A DNA stretch of 64,000 nucleotides, taken from the NCBI GenBank assembly GCA_963736175.1, contig CAVTNU010000029.1, positions 62,001-126,000 of the forward strand, written 5' to 3'. Source of the DNA: Rhodoblastus sp963736175 (GTDB lineage Bacteria; Pseudomonadota; Alphaproteobacteria; Rhizobiales; Beijerinckiaceae). Of this stretch, positions 37,401 through 46,259 are shown one piece after another. The notes below the pieces were generated by a model. That model ran no database searches, was not told the DNA's origin, and saw nothing but the letters and a program-made list of their open reading frames with translations. Position 1 is the stretch's first letter, and every line of letters starts with the position of its first letter. Both the position numbers and the translations under genes were made by a program.

Positions 37401-38000
37401 TCATTGACGCTCTTCAATTTCGCGCGCCGTGGCGAGGATCGCTTTCAGACCCTTCTGATCTTTGATGTGATAGGGCGCGCCGATATGCATGCGACCGGCT
37501 TTGACCATGCCAAGGGCGATCTTGAGATTGGACAGCGCGCGTTTGAAGCCCTCGCCGAGACCGAGCGAAAAGAAGTAGCGCATCGTCACCAGCCGCTCGT
37601 CGGTGCGGCCGAACACCTTGGACGACCACCAGAACGAGTTCGAGAAGTTTTTGTTCTCATGCGGTCCCTTGACGTAGCCTAACGCAGCGGATTTCGCCGC
37701 AAGATCCTGCAGGATGTAAGTGACCGGCACGCCGCGCGGGCAGCGCACGACGCAGCGATAGCAACTGGTGCAATTCCATTGCGTGTTGGCCGAGAGCACC
37801 GCGTCCTTCATGCCGGCGCGAATCATCATGAACAATTTGCGCGGGCCATAATCCATCTGCACGCCGATCGGGCACGAACCCGAACAGGCGCCGCATTGCA
37901 TGCACATGTTGAGTTTGTCGCCGCCATTGACGTTGTCGCGGACCCATCGGGCGAAGGAAAGGTCGTAGGTCTTGGTTGCGGCAGGAGCTGGCGTCGTCAT
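37401..38000 (-). CDS. hdrC: Heterodisulfide reductase subunit C-like protein (Qmo-associated HdrC)
   Basis: The 199-residue protein has two [4Fe-4S] motifs: Cys33, 36, 39 and 43 (CMQCGACSGSCP) and Cys77, 80, 83 and 87 (CTSCYRCVVRCP). It should wire QmoAB to HdrB. QmoC fuses an HdrC-like part to a cytochrome b domain; this protein lacks that domain and has no membrane segment. It starts one base after the qmoB stop and ends 18 bp before hdrB. Confidence 0.93.
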   Translation of the reverse strand: MTTPAPAATKTYDLSFARWVRDNVNGGDKLNMCMQCGACSGSCPIGVQMDYGPRKLFMMIRAGMKDAVLSANTQWNCTSCYRCVVRCPRGVPVTYILQDLAAKSAALGYVKGPHENKNFSNSFWWSSKVFGRTDERLVTMRYFFSLGLGEGFKRALSNLKIALGMVKAGRMHIGAPYHIKDQKGLKAILATAREIEERQ

Positions 38001-38001
38001 C

Positions 38002-40281
38002 CTAGAACCCCTTCATCGGGCTGGGCGGCAGGTCGCCGATCAATTTAGCGAAGGCGTCCAGAACCGTCGGCGCGCGACAGGAATCGGCGATCGACATTTC
38101 CTCGAAACAGACGCGCTCCTTTTCCAGTGCGAGACTCTTCAGCGTTTCGCCGACTTTCGACAGGCGCTCGCGCGCCAAGCCTGAACCCTTGACGAAGTGG
38201 CATTGATAATCGTCGCCGGACTTGCAGCCCATCAGCATGATGCCGTCATAGCCCTTTTGAAGCGCCGTCGAAATCCACTGCAGCGTCACGGAGCCGAGGC
38301 AACGTACAGGAATGATGCGCACGAAAGGCGACCACGAAGAGCGCGCAATGCCCGCCATGTCGATCGCCGGATAGGCGTCGTTCTCACAAGCGAGGACGAG
38401 AATACGCGGCTTTTCCGAAAACTCGTCCGGTATCTCGTTCGCCTCGATCATCTCGTTGACCATCTGCGGATTGTAATTGTCGAACGTGATGGTCTGGACC
38501 GGGCAAGCGCCCATGCACGTGCCGCAACGGCGGCACCGGGCGGGATTGACGACGGGGCGCCCCTGTTCGTCCTCGTCGATGGCGCCGAACGGACATTCGA
38601 CCGTGCAACGTCGGCATTTCGTGCATTTTTCGTGGCCGATCTTGGGATAAGACAGATCGCCGACGCGCGGATGCATCGCCGAACCGGCGGACGCGCCCTC
38701 GATCGCCTGTATGGCCTTCAAAACCGCGCCGGTCGCGTCCTCGCAGCTTTCGGCGATGTCCATCGGCCGGCGGACCGGGCCGGCGGTGTAAATGCCGGTG
38801 CGGCGCGTTTCGTATGGGAAGCAGATGTAATGGCTGTCGGAGAAGCCGTCGGCGAGAATAGGAATATGCGGACCCTGCCGATATTGCAGATTGAGGATCG
38901 GGCCGCCGGCCGGAATCGCCTTGTCGATGTGCGGCCAGGCCGCGCCTTCGCCGTTGGCGTGGCCGGCCACCGCGATCGGCGCGACCGGATTGATGTCGTC
39001 GGCCAATTGCTCGGCGCCCTTTTCTGGCTCGATCGCCGGCGTGTCGACATCGGTGGAGTTGGGAACCATGCCGGTCGCCAGCACGATCAGATCGAGGCCG
39101 GCGAGCGGAACGTCCTGGCCGAGCATCTCGTCGGCGTAGGACACCGTCATGTGCGCGCCATCGACCGAGGTCGCCTTGCCCTTCATGAAGATGACGCCGT
39201 TGCGTTGCGCTTCGCGGTAGAATTCCTCGGCCGTGCCGGGCATGCGCAATTCTTCGTAGACGATATAGGCGCTGACGTCGGCGTCGGACTGCACCAGTTG
39301 CAGCGCCTGCTTGATCGAGGCCGCGCAGCACACGGAGGAACAATAAGGCAGGTGATTGGGGTCGCGGCTGCCGGCGCATTGAATGAAGGCGATCGAGCGA
39401 ACGGGCGCGCCATTCGACGGGCGTTTGACTTCGCCCTTGGCGAGCATCGCCTCCAATTCGATGGCGGTGACGACGTCCGGCGAAGCGCCGTAGCCGAGAT
39501 GGCCGAGCTTCGAGGCGTCATAGGGCCGCCAGCCGGTCGCCACGATGATCGCGCCGATGGTTTCGACGCGCTCCTGCCCGCCATGCGCGATCGTCACGTT
39601 GAAGGCGCCGGGCTGGCCGGACGTGCTTTTGACCAGCGCCGAAGTCATGACGCGAATCCGCGCATGCGCCTTGACCGCGTCAATCAGCTCGCCGACGTCG
39701 TTGGCGTAGAGATCGCGGTAGGGCGGCGCATGCGGCGCGCGCATCGACCATTTGGCGGACCAGCCGCCGAGCTGGTCGGTCTTTTCCACCAGCACCACGT
39801 CGTAGCCCGTCTGGGCCGCCTCAAGCGCCGCCTGCAGACCGGTTACGCCCGCGCCCACCACAAGCAGCGAGCGAGCGACCTCGCCCAGCGCGTTCGGCGT
39901 GGGCTGCAAGGTCTTCGAGAGTTGCGCGGCCGCCATGCGAATGGCGTCCGCCGCCGCCATTTCGGTGTCCTCCGCATGCGCGGTCTGCGACCAGGCGATC
40001 TGTTCACGCAGATTGGCGCGAACGACCGGCACGCCGTCGAAGCGGAATTTGTCCGCCATGACGCGCGGCGAACACGCGCCGATGACAAGGCGGTTCACCG
40101 CGCCGTCGTCGATGTCCTTCTGCATCGCCGCGACGGCGTCGGAGGCGCACAAAGCCTCGCTCGAGACGCAATGGCCGATGCGAAATTCAGACTTGCCGAT
40201 TTTTTCGAGGGCGCCGACGTCGATCGCGTCGGCGATGCCGCAGCCCTTGCAAAGATAAACGCCGGGTTTTCTCTCGGACAC
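38002..40281 (-). CDS. qmoB: Quinone-interacting oxidoreductase subunit QmoB (HdrA/MvhD-like)
   Basis: The 759-residue protein has an N-terminal Cys pair (Cys11, Cys14), an HdrA-like flavin domain (LLVVGAGVTGLQAALEAAQ near 140; AFIQCAGSRDPNHLPYCS near 297), two ferredoxin clusters around residues 550-600 (CTKCRRCTVECP and CRRCGTCMGACP) and an MvhD-like tail (PVRCLGSV; LMGCKSGDDYQC) that carries a [2Fe-2S]-type site in relatives. This is the architecture of QmoB, the partner of AprBA. It lies 88 bp downstream of qmoA. Confidence 0.94.
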   Translation of the reverse strand: MSERKPGVYLCKGCGIADAIDVGALEKIGKSEFRIGHCVSSEALCASDAVAAMQKDIDDGAVNRLVIGACSPRVMADKFRFDGVPVVRANLREQIAWSQTAHAEDTEMAAADAIRMAAAQLSKTLQPTPNALGEVARSLLVVGAGVTGLQAALEAAQTGYDVVLVEKTDQLGGWSAKWSMRAPHAPPYRDLYANDVGELIDAVKAHARIRVMTSALVKSTSGQPGAFNVTIAHGGQERVETIGAIIVATGWRPYDASKLGHLGYGASPDVVTAIELEAMLAKGEVKRPSNGAPVRSIAFIQCAGSRDPNHLPYCSSVCCAASIKQALQLVQSDADVSAYIVYEELRMPGTAEEFYREAQRNGVIFMKGKATSVDGAHMTVSYADEMLGQDVPLAGLDLIVLATGMVPNSTDVDTPAIEPEKGAEQLADDINPVAPIAVAGHANGEGAAWPHIDKAIPAGGPILNLQYRQGPHIPILADGFSDSHYICFPYETRRTGIYTAGPVRRPMDIAESCEDATGAVLKAIQAIEGASAGSAMHPRVGDLSYPKIGHEKCTKCRRCTVECPFGAIDEDEQGRPVVNPARCRRCGTCMGACPVQTITFDNYNPQMVNEMIEANEIPDEFSEKPRILVLACENDAYPAIDMAGIARSSWSPFVRIIPVRCLGSVTLQWISTALQKGYDGIMLMGCKSGDDYQCHFVKGSGLARERLSKVGETLKSLALEKERVCFEEMSIADSCRAPTVLDAFAKLIGDLPPSPMKGF

Positions 40282-40369
40282 GTTTTGTCTCCCCTTGCGA
40301 CTGGCCGTTCAGGACCGTCGTTTGCAATCTTATTGAGCCGCGATCCCGCGTCGCGCTTGGCGGAATCGG

Positions 40370-41653
40370 CTAGATATTTCTGACAATCTGCACAGCCTTC
40401 AAGGCCGCCGCGGTAGCCGATTGGACCGACATCGACACGTCGTTAGGCCCCGCGGCGACGCCAGCCGAGAAGACGCCCTGGTTTTCGTCGTGTTCAACGA
40501 CGAGGAAGCCGTATTCGTCCTGGGCGACGCCCATCGTCGGGCGGAAGCCGACGACGGCGCTCGGCTGCATGCCGGTCGCCAGCACCACGAGGTCGTAAGG
40601 TTCGGCGTAGATCTCGCGTTCGATCGTACGCTCGCCGTGCAGGACCGGACGGCCGTCGTCGCCGATGCGGATGTGGGCGGGCTTTGACTTGATGAAGGAA
40701 ACCTGCGGGTCGGAGCGAACCCGGCTGTAAAAGGCCTCCAGTTTGTCGTGTGCGCGGATGTCTATGTAATAGATGTCGACATTAGCGTCGGCGTATTGCT
40801 CGCGCACGTAAGCGGCGTGCTTTAGCGAGCCGAGGCAGCAGATGCGCGAGCAATAAGGCAGGTGGTTGAGGTCGCGCGAACCGGCGCACTGGATCAGCGC
40901 CACCTTCTTGGCCGGCTCGCCGTTCGACGGACGCACGATCTTGCCGTGCGTCGGACCGTCGTGAGCGGCCAGACGCTCCATCTCGACATTGGTGATGATG
41001 TCGCGGCTATGACCGTAGCTGTACATGTCGAGCTTGTTGGGATCGTAGGGCGTCCAGCCCGTCGCCCAGATCACGGCGCCGACATGCAGGTCGAAGGTTT
41101 CGCCCTGGTCGTCCGGATCGAGCGCGCCATAAGCGCAGCTCGCTTTGAGCTTGGCGCCTTCGCCGGCGGCGATTGCTTCCGGCGCCACGACATAGCGCAT
41201 CGGGAACGCGTGTTCGTGCGGCAGATAAGCCGCTTTCACCTTGTCGAGACCGTAGTTGAACGGATTGTCGACCATCGTTTCGGTAGCGTTGGCGCACGCG
41301 CCGCAGCCAGTGCAGCGCTCATTGACATAGCGCGGGCGCCGTTTGACCGCGACTTTGTAGTCGCCGCGCGCGCCGGAAATGTTCGTCACTTCGCACATCG
41401 TCATCACCCGCAACCGCGGGTTCTTGCGGATGCGTTGATAATTGATCTCGAGGCCGCAAGTGGGATGGCAGAGCTTGGGGAAATAGCGATTGAGCTTCGT
41501 TACGCGCCCGCCCAGACTTGCCTCGCGCTCGATCAGAATCACGTCCTGGCCGGCTTCCGCGGCTTCAAGCGCGGCGGTCACGCCCGCAATCCCGCCGCCG
41601 ACGACGAGAATCGCTTGGCTCGCCGGACCTGCGCCGTTGTTGCTCGTCCCCAT
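40370..41653 (-). CDS. qmoA: Quinone-interacting oxidoreductase subunit QmoA (HdrA-like)
   Basis: The 427-residue HdrA-like flavoprotein has ILVVGGGIAGVTAALEAAEAG near the N-terminus, KLCHPTCGLEINYQR, an iron-sulfur-like motif CTGCGAC, and ALIQCAGSRDLNHLPYCSRICC. It forms the electron-transfer core with QmoB. The CTGCGAC motif is followed by AN rather than a fourth cysteine and proline; whether that is normal for QmoA needs an alignment. GGAGGAG precedes the ATG. The promoter region to sulP carries a palindrome at 41730-41746. Confidence 0.93.
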   Translation of the reverse strand: MGTSNNGAGPASQAILVVGGGIAGVTAALEAAEAGQDVILIEREASLGGRVTKLNRYFPKLCHPTCGLEINYQRIRKNPRLRVMTMCEVTNISGARGDYKVAVKRRPRYVNERCTGCGACANATETMVDNPFNYGLDKVKAAYLPHEHAFPMRYVVAPEAIAAGEGAKLKASCAYGALDPDDQGETFDLHVGAVIWATGWTPYDPNKLDMYSYGHSRDIITNVEMERLAAHDGPTHGKIVRPSNGEPAKKVALIQCAGSRDLNHLPYCSRICCLGSLKHAAYVREQYADANVDIYYIDIRAHDKLEAFYSRVRSDPQVSFIKSKPAHIRIGDDGRPVLHGERTIEREIYAEPYDLVVLATGMQPSAVVGFRPTMGVAQDEYGFLVVEHDENQGVFSAGVAAGPNDVSMSVQSATAAALKAVQIVRNI

Positions 41654-42081
41654 CGCATCTCCTCCCCGGGCGCCGCCCGCTCGGACATATTATTTTGCCC
41701 GTTGTCGCATTCGCCGTTTCGCTTGTATAATTCACAATATGTGAATATGTCTAGAGACGCTGAACATGTCAGCGCCAAGTGTTGTTTTTTGGCCGCATCG
41801 CGGTCAGGAAACCAATGGTTCGCACTCGTAGGTGGCCGTCGGCGACTCCAATCGGCGATATGCGCTGTGGACGGAAGGATGGTCTTGATGTTGGAAACGG
41901 CGACGGACGCGTCCGTCCTTTTCCGGCGCTTTGTCAGGTCTATCTATCGCTTGCTAGGCGCCGGGGCGGTTTAATGGCCGCGCGTTGGGACAAAATAGCA
42001 ATAATGGATCAGTAGGGGAAACGCGCCGCCGAATCGCCGAAAGGCCCCCGGCTGGCGAAGGGGAGCTGGGGAATCTATCGG
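41654..42081. other. Divergent qmoA-sulP intergenic region
   Basis: Apart from the promoter/operator at 41702-41746, this 428-bp stretch has no clear gene. A 28-codon frame at 41888-41974 (ATG after GGAAGG, product MLETATDASVLF and on) could be a leader peptide but has no recognised match. GGGGAGCTGGGGA lies before sulP. Confidence 0.45.
41702..41746 (+). promoter_or_regulatory. Promoter toward sulP with overlapping ATTCACA-N3-TGTGAAT palindrome
   Basis: TTGTCG (41702-41707), 18 nt, and TATAAT (41726-41731) form a rightward promoter. The perfect palindrome ATTCACA ATA TGTGAAT (41730-41746) overlaps the -10 end and the likely start site, a position typical of a repressor operator. It also lies about 80 bp before qmoA on the other strand. 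ArsR-family sulfur repressors use AT-rich palindromes of similar size, but the regulator is not in this window. Confidence 0.55.
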
Positions 42082-43905
42082 ATGAGTTTAAGCGACAGCT
42101 CTGTGGGTCGGGCCGTATTGAGCTCTCCTTTTGTACCGTTTCTCAAATGGTTGCCGCTCGTTAACAGGCAGACGTTTCGCGCCGACCTAGTCGCCGGTCT
42201 GATCGGCGCCGTCGTCGTTTTGCCGCAAAGCGTAGCTTTCGCCACCCTGGCCGGAATGCCGCCCGAATACGGGCTTTACGCTGGCATGATTCCCGCTGTT
42301 ATCGCCGCGCTTTTCGGTTCGTCCTGGCAACTCGTTTCGGGCCCGACGACCGCCGCGTCAATCGTGTTGTTCTCGTCGCTCAGCGTCTTCGCTGAACCCG
42401 CGTCCGCCCATTACGTCGAACTGGCGTTGACCCTCACCATAATGGTGGGGTTGATCGAGCTGACCCTCGGCCTGTTCAAGCTTGGCACGATCGTCAATTT
42501 CATCTCGCATTCGGTAATCATCGGTTTCACAGCCGGGGCCGGCGTTCTCATCGCGATCAGCCAGCTCAAGCACTATCTCGGCCTGCCAATTCCGCGCGGC
42601 ATTCGATCCTACGAGACCCTGATCTTCGTCGCCGGGCATTTGCCGCAAATATCCATGGCCATCGTCGCGGTCGCCACCACGACGCTCGCTGCGGGCGTTC
42701 TGACGCGCAAGTTCATGCCCAAGGTGCCCTACATGATCGTCGCGATCCTGGCGGGCAGCGTTGTCTCGGTGTTTCTCAACGCGCGATATGGCGCGGGCGT
42801 TCCAACCGTCGGCGCGCTGCCTTCAAGTTTGCCGCCGCTATCGCATCCCAGTTTCGATCCGGAAGTTTGGAGCGCGTTGGCGCCGACGGCGGTGGCGGTC
42901 ACCGTTTTCGCGCTGACCGAAGCCATGTCGATTTCGCGGGCGCTCGCCGTACGCTCCGGCCAGCACATCGACGCCAGCCAGGAATTCGTCGGCCAGGGGC
43001 TGTCCAACATCGCCGGCTCGTTCTTTTCCGGCTATGTCGCGACCGGTTCGTTCAACCGAAGCGGCGTCAATTACGAAGCTGGCGCGCGCACGCCGATGGC
43101 GGCGATGTTCGCCAGCGTGTTTTTGCTGACGCTCGTCCTCTTCATCGCGCCCTATGCCGTTTTTCTGCCGAACGCCGCTATGGCCGGCGTCCTGATGTTG
43201 GTTGCCTGGGGCCTGATTGACCGCCATCACATCGCCCAGATCGTGCGCACCAGCCGCGCGGAAACCGCGGTCATGGTCGTCACCTTCATCGCGACGCTGA
43301 CGCTCGATCTCGAAGTGGCGATTTTCGTCGGCATGTTGCTGTCGTTGCTGCTGTATCTCAACCGCACCGCCAATCCGCGTTTGACGCCGCTGGTGCCCGA
43401 TCCGACGTCCGGCGCCCGGAAGTTCACCGAGGCCTCCGCGGAATTGCCAGAGTGTCGGCAGTTTCGCATTTTGCAGCTCGACGGCTCGCTGTTTTTCGGC
43501 GCGGTGAGCGCCTTCGCCGAGGCAATGCGCTCGGTCGAGGAGGAGACGCCCGATTGCCGCTTCGTGGCGATCGTCATGACCGGCGTCAATTTCATCGATA
43601 TCGGCGGAGCCGAGGCGCTGGTGGCGGCGACCAAACGGTTCCATCGCCGCGGCGGCGCCGTCCTGCTTGTTCGGGTCAAGCCGCAGGTGATGGAATTGTT
43701 GGCGCGCGGCGGCTATTTGGACGAAATCGGGGAGCAGAATATCTTTTCCTCCAAGACCACAGCCATCCGGACGGTTTACCGCCGGTTGGACTATTCGATC
43801 TGTCAATCCTGCGGCAGACGTCCCTATGTCGAGTGCGCGCGCCTCGGCAAGCAGGAGCCGACCGAGGAAGATTACGAGTCCGCTACTGCGCCGCCGACGC
43901 CCTAG
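42082..43905 (+). CDS. SulP family anion transporter with STAS domain
   Basis: The 607-residue protein has 10-12 membrane segments, the SulP signature ADLVAGLIGAVVVLPQSVAFATLAGMPPEYGLY (about 34-66) and a C-terminal STAS domain (FRILQLDGSLFFGAV; VNFIDIGGAEALVAA). A cysteine-containing end (ICQSCGRRPYVECARLGKQE) extends beyond the STAS domain. SulP proteins exchange sulfate, bicarbonate or related anions. Next to the Sat-Apr-Qmo locus, transport of sulfate is the natural guess, and in an oxidiser this could mean export. Direction is not visible from sequence. Confidence 0.9.
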   Translation: MSLSDSSVGRAVLSSPFVPFLKWLPLVNRQTFRADLVAGLIGAVVVLPQSVAFATLAGMPPEYGLYAGMIPAVIAALFGSSWQLVSGPTTAASIVLFSSLSVFAEPASAHYVELALTLTIMVGLIELTLGLFKLGTIVNFISHSVIIGFTAGAGVLIAISQLKHYLGLPIPRGIRSYETLIFVAGHLPQISMAIVAVATTTLAAGVLTRKFMPKVPYMIVAILAGSVVSVFLNARYGAGVPTVGALPSSLPPLSHPSFDPEVWSALAPTAVAVTVFALTEAMSISRALAVRSGQHIDASQEFVGQGLSNIAGSFFSGYVATGSFNRSGVNYEAGARTPMAAMFASVFLLTLVLFIAPYAVFLPNAAMAGVLMLVAWGLIDRHHIAQIVRTSRAETAVMVVTFIATLTLDLEVAIFVGMLLSLLLYLNRTANPRLTPLVPDPTSGARKFTEASAELPECRQFRILQLDGSLFFGAVSAFAEAMRSVEEETPDCRFVAIVMTGVNFIDIGGAEALVAATKRFHRRGGAVLLVRVKPQVMELLARGGYLDEIGEQNIFSSKTTAIRTVYRRLDYSICQSCGRRPYVECARLGKQEPTEEDYESATAPPTP

Positions 43906-43954
43906 CGGAACGACGCGATGAACGGCTTTGGCTGATGAGGGGGTGCGGATCGCG

Positions 43955-44629
43955 GTGCGTATTCTGGTCATCGAGGACGACAAAGAGGTCGCCAATTATC
44001 TGACCAGGGGGCTCAGGGAGTTCGGAATGGTCGTCGACGCCGTCGGCGACGCCGCTTCCGGGCTGGAGTTGGCGCGCCAACGAACGCATGACGCGCTGAT
44101 CGTTGATCGCATGCTTCCCAACGCCGATGGGCTGGATCTCGTGCGCAGTTTGCGTGGCGAGGGCTATCCGACGCCGATCCTGGTTCTGTCGGCTTTGGCG
44201 CACGTCGACGAACGTATTCTCGGTTTGCGCGCCGGCGCCGATGACTATTTGGCCAAGCCTTATGTTCTGGGTGAACTGCACGCGCGGCTGGAGGCGATCG
44301 TACGCCGCCGGATGACGGGTTCGGCCGACGGTCCTTTGAAAGTCGGCGATCTGGAACTCGACGTCGCGCGACGTCAGGCGCGGCGCGGAGGGGCGGAGAT
44401 CGCGCTGCATCCGCGCGAATTTCTGCTGCTCGAATACCTCATGCGGCACGCGGGTCATGTCGTGACCCGCACCATGTTGCGGGAGGCTGTTTGGGACTAT
44501 CATTTTCATCCCCAAACCAACACCGTGGACGTGCATATCAGCCGGTTACGCCAGAAAATCGAAAAAGGATTCGCCGCGCCGCTGCTTCACACGGTGCGCG
44601 GCGCCGGATATTGCCTGCGTGAAACTTAG
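43955..44629 (+). CDS. OmpR/PhoB-type response regulator
   Basis: The receiver domain starts MRILVIEDDKEVANYL, with Asp8/Asp9 and the phosphoacceptor Asp51 (LIVDRMLPNADG) and a lysine in YLAKPY near 101. A winged-helix DNA-binding domain follows (LHPREFLLLEYLMRHAGHVVTRTML; VHISRLRQKIE). GTG at 43955 is preferred; upstream TTG and GTG codons would add nine or fewer residues. The gene overlaps its kinase by 11 bp. Confidence 0.92.
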   Translation: MRILVIEDDKEVANYLTRGLREFGMVVDAVGDAASGLELARQRTHDALIVDRMLPNADGLDLVRSLRGEGYPTPILVLSALAHVDERILGLRAGADDYLAKPYVLGELHARLEAIVRRRMTGSADGPLKVGDLELDVARRQARRGGAEIALHPREFLLLEYLMRHAGHVVTRTMLREAVWDYHFHPQTNTVDVHISRLRQKIEKGFAAPLLHTVRGAGYCLRET

Positions 44630-45980
44630 CCCCCGCTTCGCCGCCACAACGTTCCGCCTCGCCGCGCTCGCCGCGCCGCTTTATCTCGTCGCCGGCTGGG
44701 GGTTGCTGGCTTTCGTCTATTTCAACACCGCCGCGATCATGGAGCGGCGGGTGGATACCGGCCTCGTCGCCGAAAGCCAGCGCTTTCGCGATGACGAGAT
44801 GTTGGTGGCGAGCCAACCGATGCTCGAAGCGCTGAAGGCGCGCATCGCCGACGAACGCGGCAGCGCGCGGCTCTATCGGCTCGACGCTCCAGACGGCGCG
44901 ACGTTGATCCGGAATTTCACGTTGATCGAGGGCAAGGCGCCCTCGCCGGGCGAATATGTCAACGTCAAGATGCGCGCCGACGGCGGCAGGGAAGCGGCGG
45001 CGCGATTGCACGGCGTCGCGCTCGCCGACGGATCGCGCCTTATTCTCGGCCGCGACCTTGCGGAAGAGGACCGTCTGCGCGCCGTGACGGCTGAAAGCGT
45101 CTATCTGGCGGCGGGACTGACGGCGCTGCTCGCCTTGCTGGCCGGCCTCGTCACCAGCCGCGCGGTGACGCTGCGCCTGGCCGGATTCAACGTCACAGCC
45201 GGCCGCCTGTTGCATGGGCATGTGAACGAGCGGATGCCGGTCGACGGCTCCGGCGACGAATTCGACCGGTTGGCGGTCAACCTCAATGAGGCGCTCGCCC
45301 GCATCGAGGAGTTGATGGAAGCGACGCGCCATGTCACCAATAATATCGCGCACGACCTGCGCGGTCCGTTGACGCATGTACGAAATCGTCTCGAGTTGAT
45401 GCAGATCGCCGCGCCTGAATCGGAAGACGGCGAATTGAGCGAATGCGCCCGCGAGGTCGATCGCTTGCTCGAAACCTTCGACGCCCTGCTGACGATCGCC
45501 CGCGTGCAGCACGGCGCCGCGCCGGTCTTTGCGCCGGTCGATCTCGGCGTGCTGGCCGCGGACGTGGGAGATTATTTTGCGCCGCTGGCCGAGGAGCGGG
45601 GAATCGAACTGATCATCGACGGCGCCGACGCGGTCGCCGTTTCGGGCGATCGCCATCTGCTGTTTCAGGCGCTCTCGAACGTTCTCGACAACGCATTGCG
45701 CTATACGCCGGCGGGAGGGCGGATTGTCGTGGCGGCGCGACGCGAAGGCGCGTTCGGCGTGCTTCGCGCCGCGGATAACGGTCCGGGCATTCCAGAGGGC
45801 GAGCGTCAAACGGTGCTCAAACGATTCGTCCGGCTGTCGACGACGCGTGAGGAGCCGGGCAGCGGTCTCGGCCTCGCCTTGGTCGACGCGGTGGTGCGCC
45901 ACCACCTGGGCGTTCTGACGCTTGGCGCCAACGCGCCGGGTCTGATCGTAACGATCGCCATACCCCTCGCTGGCGGCTGA
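44619..45980 (+). CDS. Sensor histidine kinase
   Basis: The 453-residue kinase has a membrane segment at about 15-37, a periplasmic sensor of about 120 residues, a second segment near 162-180, a HAMP domain, the H-box NNIAHDLRGPL (His245) and ATPase boxes (NVLDNALRYTP; DNGPGIPEGE; GSGLGLAL). It should phosphorylate the response regulator encoded just upstream. The signal is unknown. The pair follows sulP by 49 bp, so control of sulfur genes is possible but unsupported by sequence. Confidence 0.92.
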   Translation: MKLSPRFAATTFRLAALAAPLYLVAGWGLLAFVYFNTAAIMERRVDTGLVAESQRFRDDEMLVASQPMLEALKARIADERGSARLYRLDAPDGATLIRNFTLIEGKAPSPGEYVNVKMRADGGREAAARLHGVALADGSRLILGRDLAEEDRLRAVTAESVYLAAGLTALLALLAGLVTSRAVTLRLAGFNVTAGRLLHGHVNERMPVDGSGDEFDRLAVNLNEALARIEELMEATRHVTNNIAHDLRGPLTHVRNRLELMQIAAPESEDGELSECAREVDRLLETFDALLTIARVQHGAAPVFAPVDLGVLAADVGDYFAPLAEERGIELIIDGADAVAVSGDRHLLFQALSNVLDNALRYTPAGGRIVVAARREGAFGVLRAADNGPGIPEGERQTVLKRFVRLSTTREEPGSGLGLALVDAVVRHHLGVLTLGANAPGLIVTIAIPLAGG

Positions 45981-46098
45981 ACGATCCCGCGCGACGAATT
46001 TTTTGGGGTTTCTGACAATCTTTTAATGCGATGCGCAAGGCGCCGTCAGCTTTGGCGAATAGGCTCTTTTGGAGCCGTTTCCAACCGTGAGTTTTCCC

Positions 46099-46248
46099 AT
46101 GCATGTTTTCGTTCGCGCTGCGCCGCGTCCGACGATCGCGCAGAGAATCGCCGACATTTTGCGCGCCCTGGCCGATTGGTTGAGCGAACCCCAGGAAGCC
46201 GCGACGCGCGAACCGATCGACAAGCCCTTCCCGTTTCTCGGCGACTGA
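46099..46248 (+). CDS. Possible 49-residue small protein
   Basis: The frame MHVFVRAAPRPTIAQRIADIL continues through ALADWLSEPQEAATREPIDK to a clean stop after FPFLGD. It has one amphipathic helix and no signal peptide. The ribosome binding site is weak. It lies between the histidine kinase and the DUF599 gene, 11 bp before the latter, and could be translated as part of that transcript. Confidence 0.35.
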   Translation: MHVFVRAAPRPTIAQRIADILRALADWLSEPQEAATREPIDKPFPFLGD

Positions 46249-46259
46249 AGCCAATTCGC

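Noticed and set aside
38197..40383. 728-codon open frame on the plus strand across qmoB
   Set aside because: Antisense shadow of qmoB; rich in Arg, Gly and Ala with no recognisable fold.
46026..46259. N-terminal extension of the DUF599 frame
   Set aside because: Arginine/serine-rich sequence without match; the membrane protein begins at the ATG at 46260.
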